From NCBI RefSeq assembly GCF_030323025.1, contig NZ_CP097329.1, positions 3,458,001 to 3,522,000 on the forward strand: a stretch of DNA of 64,000 nucleotides. The letters are read 5' to 3'. Position numbers and translations under genes: made by a program. Below are positions 55,290-62,376 of this stretch, one piece after another. Source of the stretch: Pseudanabaena mucicola str. Chao 1806. Its GTDB lineage: Bacteria; Cyanobacteriota; Cyanobacteriia; Pseudanabaenales; Pseudanabaenaceae. A model generated the notes under the pieces. It made no database searches. It saw nothing but the letters and a program-made list of their open reading frames with translations, and had not been told where the DNA came from. Positions within the stretch are counted from its first letter, which is position 1; every line of letters starts with the position of its first letter.

Positions 55290-55829
55290 TTAGCCCTTTT
55301 TCCTGAATTCATAGAGAATGTCCTCTTGCATTTGAGCAAGGGTCTCTGCTGTTACGCTAGCCGCTTCACGACCTCGCAAATCAATGTGCTCTTCGATAGG
55401 ACCATTATAGGAATGTAGCAGGAGACCCACGAAAGAAGTCTGGCATGAATTAAGCATATCGTTCAGCAAGCTTTCCCAATTAGCTGCATCTAGGGCTGAC
55501 TTGGACTTCGTGAGCCGGTCAGCTTTCTGCTCCTTCCATCTCTTTAGCTTGGTTTCACTCCAACCTTTTCGGCGTAGCTTTAACTCTTCGTTGTCAGCCG
55601 TATTCTTTTGACGTTCAAGCTTTGATTCATCACGTGCCAGGGAACCTAGAAACGTTCCACAATCGCAGTGACCTTGCGTGGTGAGAAAGTAATGCTCACC
55701 AGGTTCTAGATGCTCTTCAATACTAGGGTTTCGTTGTGGTTTAAGTGCGCGCCCATGCCTAATCGCGATGTCCGTCAGGACGGGCAGGTTCGCAGAGCGG
55801 GGTAGCACGGCCGTAATGAAGTAACACAT
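55290..55829 (-). CDS. Hypothetical cassette protein
   Basis: 179 residues, soluble, charged. The N-terminal part has MCYFITAVLPRSANLPVLTD and GEHYFLTTQGHCDCGTFLGS with a Cys cluster; a middle Lys/Arg/Glu-rich helix and a C-terminal HSYNGPIEEHIDLRGRE follow. I do not recognise the family. The gene nearly fills the space between two core sites. Confidence 0.7.
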   Translation of the reverse strand: MCYFITAVLPRSANLPVLTDIAIRHGRALKPQRNPSIEEHLEPGEHYFLTTQGHCDCGTFLGSLARDESKLERQKNTADNEELKLRRKGWSETKLKRWKEQKADRLTKSKSALDAANWESLLNDMLNSCQTSFVGLLLHSYNGPIEEHIDLRGREAASVTAETLAQMQEDILYEFRKKG

Positions 55830-55833
55830 AGAA

Positions 55834-55891
55834 TTCTAACGGATAAGTTCAGCGTTCGGCGTAGCCGATCCGCTGAAACGCCGGGTTAGAA
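55834..55891 (-). repeat. attC site 33 (58 bp)
   Basis: Cores TTCTAAC and GTTAGAA, arms AAGTTCAGCG / CGCTGAAACG. One of the shortest, close to the classic 59-base element. Confidence 0.87.
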
Positions 55892-56173
55892 CCGCTGTGC
55901 CGCGAGCAAAACCAAAAAATGGTGGAACAAGAGAGAACGAAAAAGACTGGCGCATGGCACGACGTGGCAAGAAAAACGCCATGATAACCACGCGCTGAAA
56001 GAACAGCAATAGCGGAGGTACGCGCCCAGAAAAAAACATGCTGCGCCGTCTACCGACAACCGAAAGAACCAGCCTGTGAGGTACGCGCCTACAAAAGTGG
56101 CAAAGCACACTGTACCGAAAACTGAAAGAACAAGCGGGTGAGGAACTAAAGACGAACCAGCCCGGTGCAACAT
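55886..56173 (-). CDS. Small membrane protein, hypothetical
   Basis: 95 residues, mostly hydrophobic with three possible membrane segments (LVLSVFGTVCFATFVGAYL, a repeat-like GAYLRYCCSFSAWLSW, and FRSLLFHHFLVLLAAQRF). The stop codon lies in the attC core. An overlapping frame of similar length exists (55836-56213), so the choice is uncertain. Confidence 0.45.
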   Translation of the reverse strand: MLHRAGSSLVPHPLVLSVFGTVCFATFVGAYLTGWFFRLSVDGAACFFLGAYLRYCCSFSAWLSWRFSCHVVPCASLFRSLLFHHFLVLLAAQRF

Positions 56174-56197
56174 GGAAAGTGTTTGCGATGGTACGAC

Positions 56198-56247
56198 TTC
56201 TAACGATCAGCACTCAGCAGCCGGTCCGCTGAAGCACGTTGTTAGGC
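56198..56247 (-). repeat. attC site 34 (50 bp)
   Basis: Cores TTCTAAC and GTTAGGC, short arms GATCAGC / GCTGAAG. The shortest complete site. Confidence 0.75.
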
Positions 56248-56589
56248 TCAGTGATAGATAGTTCCATCTTTTCGCATAAAGAACTGGTAACTTGGCTGCC
56301 ACCCCGTACGGTTGGGCGTCGCACGAGCATCAATACAGAAACAAATGTCACCGTTTTTCTTGATATTGTATGCTTCTGCAGAAAATGACAACTCGATGCC
56401 GTCAACGACTCGGGAAAACGACAGCGTCTCGGCAGGTTCAAGCAGCCGGTCATATTCCATCGATTCAAATTCTTTGCCCACGACAGCAATCTCACGTAGC
56501 AGAAGCTGGCATATTGGGTCTTCACGACACCTTTGCTCGACATTCCCCCAGTATCGGCTTAATAATCGATTCAAAAGGCGCTTAAACAT
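56248..56589 (-). CDS. Hypothetical cassette protein
   Basis: 113 residues. The N-terminal amphipathic helix (FKRLLNRLLSRYWGNVEQ) is followed by a beta-rich domain (GIELSFSAEAYNIKKNGDICFCIDARA). No family recognised. Starts 11 nt after the core site of the upstream ORF-less cassette. Confidence 0.65.
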   Translation of the reverse strand: MFKRLLNRLLSRYWGNVEQRCREDPICQLLLREIAVVGKEFESMEYDRLLEPAETLSFSRVVDGIELSFSAEAYNIKKNGDICFCIDARATPNRTGWQPSYQFFMRKDGTIYH

Positions 56590-56600
56590 TTAAGGTTTGA

Positions 56601-56817
56601 TACTAACGGCTTAATTGAGCGGCAATTGATCGCCTCTAACTAAGCACAATTTACTCTGATTATTGTCCGCTCCAATGATGTGTTATGCACCGATCGCTTA
56701 TCAATTATTTATCTTTGCGATCGCCAACAATCTATCGGAACTCATCAACGAAGCTGACAATTTTTGAGCGCCTAATCTTGGCTGAAAAACGATAAATTGA
56801 ATGGGCTTTTCGGTTAG
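56601..56817 (-). repeat. ORF-less cassette 14 (type A, divergent tail, 217 bp)
   Basis: attC 56601-56688 is standard, but the last 55 bp of the body differ strongly from all other copies while keeping the same length and the ATCGG-like end (TTCGGTTAGGC). Markers: AACAAT, CTGACAA. Best candidate for an ancestral or recombinant copy. Confidence 0.85.
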
Positions 56818-56898
56818 GCCTAACGTTCGCCATAACCGGCGTGCAAAAGCAGAGCGAAGCGGCGCTTTTGCACGTCCGAGTTGATGGCGTTGTTATGC
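56818..56898 (-). repeat. attC site 36 (81 bp)
   Basis: Cores GCCTAAC and GTTATGC, arms GTTCGCCATAACCGGC / GTCCGAGTTGATGGCG plus the inner stem CGTGCAAAAGC / GCTTTTGCACG. Confidence 0.87.
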
Positions 56899-56910
56899 AT
56901 TCTCATTAAA

Positions 56911-57312
56911 CTAGCCTTCAATTACCAATCTGTAACACAGAACGGAACTTATTAGCGTGAGCGGAGTAAACAAGATTGTCTCTAAAGTTGTTTTCGACAA
57001 TATGTTACCTACCGTATTGAGAGCAAATAATATTGCCAAAGCCCACAGCAGAAAGGTTACTGCCCTTTTTGGTATGAAGGGCTTTATGTACCCCACCTTC
57101 ATACCAACTGTGGCAATGACCGCCAGATTGATTGTTATTGAAACTGCTTCAAATAAATACATCTGCGAGGCACTTTCTAGGCGGCCACCCCATACAACGC
57201 TGTAAGGGATTGCACCTGATAGAACCAAAAGATGAAACACGACCACGCATGACAACATAACCAACATCAGAATGGCAGCAAACCGAATGTTTATTTTTTT
57301 AATCACTTCCAT
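56911..57312 (-). CDS. Four-helix membrane protein, hypothetical
   Basis: About 133 residues from the ATG at 57312 (MEVIKKINIRF). Four hydrophobic helices: ILMLVMLSCVVVFHLLVL, YLFEAVSITINLAVIATV, AVTFLLWALAILFALNTV and TILFTPLTLISSVLCYR. A start inside the attC core (57339) is also possible, since GTTATGC supplies an ATG. Function unknown. Confidence 0.7.
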   Translation of the reverse strand: MEVIKKINIRFAAILMLVMLSCVVVFHLLVLSGAIPYSVVWGGRLESASQMYLFEAVSITINLAVIATVGMKVGYIKPFIPKRAVTFLLWALAILFALNTVGNILSKTTLETILFTPLTLISSVLCYRLVIEG

Positions 57313-57335
57313 TCGCAAACTCGTTCGAGATGAAT

Positions 57336-57552
57336 GCATAACGGCTTAATTGAGCGGCAATTGATCGCCTCTAACTAAGCACAATTTACTCTGATTATTG
57401 TCCGCTCCAATGATGTGTTATGCGCCGATCGCTTATCAATTATTTATCTTTGCGATCGCCAACAATCTATCGGAACTCATCAACGAAGCAGATAATTTTT
57501 GCTTGCTTAAACTTGGCTGATAATAGACAACTTTAATGAGCGTATCGGTTAG
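57336..57552 (-). repeat. ORF-less cassette 15 (type A, 217 bp)
   Basis: attC 57336-57423. Markers: AACAAT, CAGATAA, AGCGTAT. Confidence 0.87.
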
Positions 57553-57681
57553 GCATAACGTTCGAGCTAAGCTGCCCGCGGAGGCAGGTACTGTAAGCCC
57601 GGACTGAGACGATAGTACGACTGGCTCAGGCCGGGCTTACAGTGCCTGCCGTAGCGGGTCAGCTTGAGCGAGGGGTTAGGC
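57553..57681 (-). repeat. attC site 38 (129 bp)
   Basis: Cores GCATAAC and GTTAGGC. Long stem nearly identical to attC 22 at 51567, with only a few changes (for example CTGGCTCAGGCC against GTGGCTCAGTCC). Confidence 0.92.
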
Positions 57682-57682
57682 A

Positions 57683-58021
57683 TCACCGCTCACCGCCGGG
57701 CGGCCCCCAGAAGACCACCCACGTTGCGAAGTCGCTTGAGAAGTTCTCAAAGCGGTGTGTCTGCCCTGCGGGCACGAAGAACGCTGAGCCGGGCGAAAAG
57801 CTCAGTCGCTCATCTCCGTTCACGAAAGTTCCCGTCCCTGAGATGATGAAGTACAGCTCATCTTGGCTATGCGGAGACTGTGGATCCGTTTCGACGGGCG
57901 CATAGATCTCAACCGACATGGTGCCGTGGGCAAGCGCCCGGACGAACCTCTCACCGCCTGGCCACTGCGCAGTGACCTCGCCCGGAAGGCGGGCTAGAAG
58001 CGTCTCGGCGTGGGCATTCAT
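57683..58021 (-). CDS. Cupin-domain protein
   Basis: 112 residues, single cupin. Motif 1 is SPHSQDELYFIISGTGTFV, motif 2 is PGSAFFVPAGQTHRFENF; metal ligands are present (H, E, H). GC-rich, so not native. Starts MNAHAETLLARLPGEV. Likely binds a metal and a small ligand. Single-gene cassette whose stop adjoins the attC core. Confidence 0.87.
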   Translation of the reverse strand: MNAHAETLLARLPGEVTAQWPGGERFVRALAHGTMSVEIYAPVETDPQSPHSQDELYFIISGTGTFVNGDERLSFSPGSAFFVPAGQTHRFENFSSDFATWVVFWGPPGGER

Positions 58022-58072
58022 GGGATGGACGTCGTGCTGTGCGGAGGTGGGCCAATGGAGTTTGGTTGTGAT

Positions 58073-58289
58073 GCCTAACGGCTTAATTGAGCGGCAATTG
58101 ATCGCCTCTAACTAAGCACAATTTACTCTGATTATTGTCCGCTCCAATGATGTGTTATGCCCCGATCGCTTATCAATTATTTATCTTTGCGATCGCCAAC
58201 AATCTATCGGAACTCATCAACGAAGCTGACAATTTTTGCTTGCTTAAACTTGGCTGATAATAGACAACTTTAATGAGCGTATCGGTTAG
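58073..58289 (-). repeat. ORF-less cassette 16 (type A, 217 bp)
   Basis: attC 58073-58160. Markers: AACAAT, CTGACAA, AGCGTAT. Immediately upstream of the cupin cassette. Confidence 0.87.
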
Positions 58290-58375
58290 GCATAACGTAG
58301 AGCTAACCGGCGCTGCGCGGCTTTATGCGCTGCGTCCAGCGACTAAAGGGAGCGGGGTTGAGCGCCGTGTTAGGT
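58290..58375 (-). repeat. attC site 40 (86 bp)
   Basis: Cores GCATAAC and GTTAGGT, arms GAGCTAACCGGCGC... / ...GGGGTTGAGCGCC. Ends the DUF2892 cassette. Confidence 0.8.
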
Positions 58376-58382
58376 AACAGCA

Positions 58383-58592
58383 CTAGCAGCACCCTCGGCA
58401 ACACTGATGCCACCACTTGCGTGAGGGTACAGCACAAAATAAAACCTTTGGACACCAAGCAATGCTGATGGTGTAGAGGGGCAATAACCCAAGTAGCCCC
58501 CACCAGCTTTGAAAATAAAAACCCAAGAGCAAAACAACCGTGCCGAGGACGACCCGGACGATGCGATCTGTTTTTCCGACATTACATTGCAT
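58383..58592 (-). CDS. DUF2892-type two-helix membrane protein
   Basis: 69 residues. NVGKTDRIVRVVLGTVVLLLGFYF and WWGLLGLLPLYTISIAWCP match DUF2892 (YgaP-like membrane domain). The C-terminal 25 residues depart from the family, and other frames stay open here, so a frameshift near the end is possible. Many relatives accompany rhodanese or redox proteins; here it stands alone. Confidence 0.75.
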   Translation of the reverse strand: MQCNVGKTDRIVRVVLGTVVLLLGFYFQSWWGLLGLLPLYTISIAWCPKVLFCAVPSRKWWHQCCRGCC

Positions 58593-58611
58593 GAAATTCT
58601 CCTTTCAAGTT

Positions 58612-58828
58612 ACCTAACGGCTTAATTGAGCGGCAATTGATCGCCTCTAACTAAGCACAATTTACTCTGATTATTGTCCGCTCCAATGATGTGTTATGCC
58701 CCGATCGCTTATCAATTATTTATCTTTGCGATCGCCGACAATCTATCGGAACTCATCAACGAAGCAGATAATTTTTGCTTGCTTAAACTTGGCTGATAAT
58801 AGACAACTTTAATGAACGTATCGGTTAG
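58612..58828 (-). repeat. ORF-less cassette 17 (type A, 217 bp)
   Basis: attC 58612-58699. Markers: GACAAT, CAGATAA, AACGTAT. Immediately upstream of the DUF2892 cassette. Confidence 0.87.
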
Positions 58829-59041
58829 GCATAACGGCTTAATTGAGCGGATGAGAACCTTCGCTCTCAACTGAAATATTAGAACTTAGTCCGCTCCAAT
58901 GATGTGTTATGCCCCGATCGCTTATCAATTATTTATCTTTGCGATCGCCAACAATCTATCGGAACTCATCAACGAAGCAGATAATTTTTGCTTGCTTAAA
59001 CTTGGCTGATAATAGACAACTTTAATGAGCGTATCGGTTAG
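58829..59041 (-). repeat. ORF-less cassette 18 (type B, 213 bp)
   Basis: attC 58829-58912. Markers: AACAAT, CAGATAA, AGCGTAT. Confidence 0.87.
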
Positions 59042-59129
59042 GCATAACGGTCTAGTTGAGCCGCCTCAGTCAATCTTTGACTTTTAAAAGATCACTTTTG
59101 ATAAAGTCGGCTCCAACGCAGTGTTAGGC
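59042..59129 (-). repeat. attC site 43 (88 bp)
   Basis: Cores GCATAAC and GTTAGGC, arms AGTTGAGCCGCC / GTCGGCTCCAACG. The most proximal recognisable attC. Confidence 0.87.
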
Positions 59130-59150
59130 TGCGGATTGGTGGGCAACACT

Positions 59151-59570
59151 TTATTTCTGGAGCGGACAAATTTCAAAGGTTAATTCATTTCGATAAAAAC
59201 ATACATTAAATTCTGCAAAAAAGTTCATGTGACCTAAAATCACTGGTGCATCTGTTGCTTGAGTCCACGCAAAAGCTAGTAAAACGGGTGAAAAATGTGC
59301 AACTGTCCCAGTTAAAACTAGCCCTCGTGACTCACTATGAGCAAGGTTTCCACTTAAAGGAATTTGAACAGTTTGATTTTCCCAGATGGCTCCTAACTGT
59401 AAACCAATTTCATAGGGTAGGACATTCACGCTAGCACCCGTATCCAATAAAGCCATAGCTTCTATTGAACGTTTTCCATTAGTCAAAGTTAGGGGCAAGT
59501 ATGGCAAGATGCTAGAACGCCCCGAGTTGTCAGTCCGTTCTGTAAATGGAAAGCGGTGACCGTCAAGCAT
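59151..59570 (-). CDS. Retropepsin-like aspartic protease
   Basis: 139 residues. The catalytic motif ALLDTGASVNVLPYEIG and the later VILGHMNFFAEFNVCF are those of retropepsin-like clan AA proteases, which act as dimers. It overlaps the small gene upstream by 8 nt. Such pairs occur widely in cyanobacteria. Role unknown. Confidence 0.83.
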   Translation of the reverse strand: MLDGHRFPFTERTDNSGRSSILPYLPLTLTNGKRSIEAMALLDTGASVNVLPYEIGLQLGAIWENQTVQIPLSGNLAHSESRGLVLTGTVAHFSPVLLAFAWTQATDAPVILGHMNFFAEFNVCFYRNELTFEICPLQK

Positions 59571-59823
59571 TTGATACTCCCTGTGCCACTACCAAAAGCT
59601 GAGACAAAGCTTGAACAGCTTGATGATCTGCTTGAGGAGACCAGACAACCGCGTTAGTAACCGCTAATTGCTTCATTAGCATATTTTCATGATGTTCATT
59701 ACTTGTAGTGTCTAGGCTACATCCTTCTTCCCTAGCTACTGCAAGCAAAAGGAAGTGAATAAGTCTGAGCTTATCTTGATGTGTTAGTTGACTAACGGTT
59801 GGTAGGAGTTCGCTAAGTGGCAT
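59563..59823 (-). CDS. Small partner of the retropepsin-like protease
   Basis: 86 residues. Helical N-terminus (LSELLPTVSQLTHQDKLRLIHFLLLAVAREEG), mostly polar. Overlap with the protease gene indicates co-translation. It may be an antitoxin-like or chaperone-like partner, but no family is recognised. Confidence 0.65.
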   Translation of the reverse strand: MPLSELLPTVSQLTHQDKLRLIHFLLLAVAREEGCSLDTTSNEHHENMLMKQLAVTNAVVWSPQADHQAVQALSQLLVVAQGVSNA

Positions 59824-59874
59824 ACTAAAGCTTTGGTGGCATTATTTGATTGGGATCATATCATGTTCTCTAAT

Positions 59875-59881
59875 TCCTAAC
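59875..59881 (-). other. Core-site-like heptamer at the proximal end of the array
   Basis: GTTAGGA on the minus strand, four bases after the dynamin gene stop. It could be the junction core (attI side or a secondary target) of the first cassette. A 7-bp match alone is weak. Confidence 0.25.
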
Positions 59882-59885
59882 TATG

Positions 59886-61604
59886 TCATATACTGGAACA
59901 AAATAAAGCCTTAGTATCTACGATCGCCTGATAAATTTGCTCATACCAAATCTGCAATACTATGTACTTTCTCTCAGTTTCTTGTAAATCTCTGAGAAAA
60001 GCTGATGCTTGGTATTGTTCCGCATTAGTATTGTTATAGAGATTAGAGTATTCTTGTTCTATTCTATTAAAGTGCGTATTGTGTTGTGAGTGAAAAGATG
60101 ATAAAAACACTTTGCATGATGTGCTTATAGTATCAGAAACCTTTGTCAGATAAGCATCTTGAGATATTCGCAAACCTAAATAAGAGCCAAATTGGGCGGC
60201 TGGAACTGAGGCAAAGCCCCCCAGTCCGAGTCCAAGAACTGCTCCTATACCAGCCCCAATCCATGCAGCAGTATTACCTTCAGGTGGCATAACAAAATCT
60301 GTTTCTTTAAACTTATAAACAATTTTAGTGTCTGGAAGAAAGTCAGAGATATATTCATTTATTACTGAATTTGCATGATCAATTAATTGAGATGCAAGTC
60401 TGTTTAACCTACGTTGTATTACACTTTCCTTCTCTTTTACATATTGTGGATCACCATCACGAATTTCTATAATTAAATCCTTACATTCATTTTCAAGTGA
60501 CTTTCTAACTAAATCTAATATTTTAGATTGCTGTTGCACTATTTTTGTTTGTGCATCAAGAATAGAACTTTTCTTAATGTCTTTTGCACGTTCAAAAGCG
60601 AATCTTTCTTGATCAGCCACATATTGAATTTTGGATCGCAAAGCACTCAAACTTTTTTCTAGTTCGTTAGAAAATTTCTTGAGTAAGTTTTCTATTACAC
60701 CCAGTCGAGAAGTCGCAAGTAATTTACAAATTTCTTGACTCACAAGGGTTTCATTAAGCCAGTTTTCCAATTTAGTGATGCCATTGGATGCTTTAGACGC
60801 AGTTTTTAGACGAGATTCAAGAACTTTTTTAGCTTCTGTAGCATAGACGCGAGGCTTCCCAACTATAGAATTACCCAGTCTTAGTTTTTGCAAATCAGAT
60901 ACTGCCCATTTGAATACATCGGCTTTGCTTTCTTCTTCTTCGTCAATTTCATCAAAGCGATTGATGATAAAAACGACATTACCTCTGAGTAAGGAATTAA
61001 CGGATAATGCCATACTCTTTTCATCTTCAGATAGAATTTGACCTGCTTTTAAGACCATTACTGCTAAATCAGCCTTTGCAAGTTCTTTAAAGGTGATATT
61101 GGTTAGCTCTGGTGTATCTCTGATGCCAGGGGTATCGATGATAACGCGATCATCTTTCAATATTGGCTTAGGAATCCCCAAAACAACAGACTCAATATCT
61201 TCAGGGATTACAGAATTACCTTGAGATGTATCTAGCAAGATGTACTTAGCGACATCATCATAAGGAACTTGAGAAAATTTCTTTTGAGTTCCTTTTTTGG
61301 TAATGTAGGCAGTTTTTTGAGAACAATAAGCAACTCTAGTAATGACACCAGTAGCTCTGTTTGCGCGTGATGGAAGTATGCGGTCTGCTAAAATTGCATT
61401 GATTAATGTTGATTTTCCTGCTTTGAATGTGCCGAAGAAAGTAATGTAAATTTGCTTTCGCATCAATGGCTTACGATGTCTCAAAATCGCTTTCACAATT
61501 TTTTCTAGCTCTGGCGGTGCAGTTTGCAAACAGGGATAGTCAAAAAAGATATCAACCTTTTGATACAGAATAGCTATAGTTTGTTCGACATAATCAACTG
61601 TCAT
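59886..61604 (-). CDS. Dynamin-like GTPase
   Basis: 572 residues. G1 FFGTFKAGKSTLINAIL near residue 55, switch I Thr in ANRATGVITRV, G3 VIIDTPGIRDTPE, G4 VFIINRFDEID. Long helical stalk regions follow, and a Gly/Ala-rich hydrophobic paddle-like segment (AAWIGAGIGAVLGLGLGGFASVPAA) near residue 460 could insert in membranes. Bacterial dynamin-like proteins remodel or guard membranes and often come in pairs. Here the partner gene directly upstream is broken by an IS. Confidence 0.9.
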   Translation of the reverse strand: MTVDYVEQTIAILYQKVDIFFDYPCLQTAPPELEKIVKAILRHRKPLMRKQIYITFFGTFKAGKSTLINAILADRILPSRANRATGVITRVAYCSQKTAYITKKGTQKKFSQVPYDDVAKYILLDTSQGNSVIPEDIESVVLGIPKPILKDDRVIIDTPGIRDTPELTNITFKELAKADLAVMVLKAGQILSEDEKSMALSVNSLLRGNVVFIINRFDEIDEEEESKADVFKWAVSDLQKLRLGNSIVGKPRVYATEAKKVLESRLKTASKASNGITKLENWLNETLVSQEICKLLATSRLGVIENLLKKFSNELEKSLSALRSKIQYVADQERFAFERAKDIKKSSILDAQTKIVQQQSKILDLVRKSLENECKDLIIEIRDGDPQYVKEKESVIQRRLNRLASQLIDHANSVINEYISDFLPDTKIVYKFKETDFVMPPEGNTAAWIGAGIGAVLGLGLGGFASVPAAQFGSYLGLRISQDAYLTKVSDTISTSCKVFLSSFHSQHNTHFNRIEQEYSNLYNNTNAEQYQASAFLRDLQETERKYIVLQIWYEQIYQAIVDTKALFCSSI

Positions 61605-62376
61605 AACTATTATCCCTATTGATTTATAAGCGTCTTTCCTTCAGTCAGTTTTTGCATCTCTTGTCGGGTTAGCTGTCTACCATAGGTTAATTCGCATACT
61701 CGCGCAAATAGCTGATTAACCTTCGTTTCTATAGCATCAAGACGTGATTGTTCTTTATCAACGGAGAAACTTACATCTCGTTTTTGTGATAAAACTTTGT
61801 CTCGACTTTGCCGAAGCTCATCAATCTCACTTTGTTTTTTCTGAATAAGAGGATTCATCATCTTGCTAAGATTTTTTTGGATTTCACGATCTAAAGGCAA
61901 AGAGATTTCTGGCATTTTTCCATCAAGCTGTTCAAAGAAATTTTTACCAATTTCTTCTAGAATTTTTAATCTAAGATTATCTCTTTGAAAAGCAATGATT
62001 ATTCCCTCTACTATTACAAATCCTATGAGCGTAACAATAGGTCCGACGATAGGTACAACATTACTAGCAATTGTAATCATCGCTAATTGAGAAACCATCC
62101 TTTTCAAAAATCCTTCCAAATCTCCTTTACCCATTAGAGTCCCTGTGACTTGGCTAACATCCCCCATAGCCAGACCAACATAGGTTTGCCAAGATTTCAT
62201 ACCCATATTTCGCTCAAGATTGAGAGTGTCTTCTGCGGTAATTGGAATCTCGAAGAAACAATTTCTTATTGTCGTTAACTCCAAATCAAATTCTTTTGTT
62301 TGCAATTCCGCCTCATTAACCATCCTCTCAATTTCAGGAGTCAATAACTCAGGTAATTTATCTGACCATTCCTTAA

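Larger units (their letters stand above)
29088..59129 (-). mobile_element. Integron-type gene-cassette array without visible integrase (CALIN)
   Basis: About 43 attC-like sites are spaced over 30 kb. Each has outer core sites RYYYAAC and GTTRRRY, inner complementary arms with an unpaired base, and a variable centre. Read on the minus strand the sites match the classic 59-base-element layout (for example 29088-29147, 60 bp, with TTCAAGCC / GGCTTAATTCAA arms). All credible genes lie on the minus strand with the attC at their 3' end, the fixed orientation of integron cassettes. Stop codons of several genes fall in the core site. No tyrosine recombinase is encoded in the window; in this orientation intI and attI would be to the right. 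Confidence 0.88.

Noticed and set aside
55836-56213. 125-codon minus-strand frame beginning MLIVRSRTI
   Set aside because: It overlaps the 55886-56173 frame, begins inside attC 34 and reads as low-complexity Arg/Ser/Phe sequence. I prefer the other frame, with low confidence.
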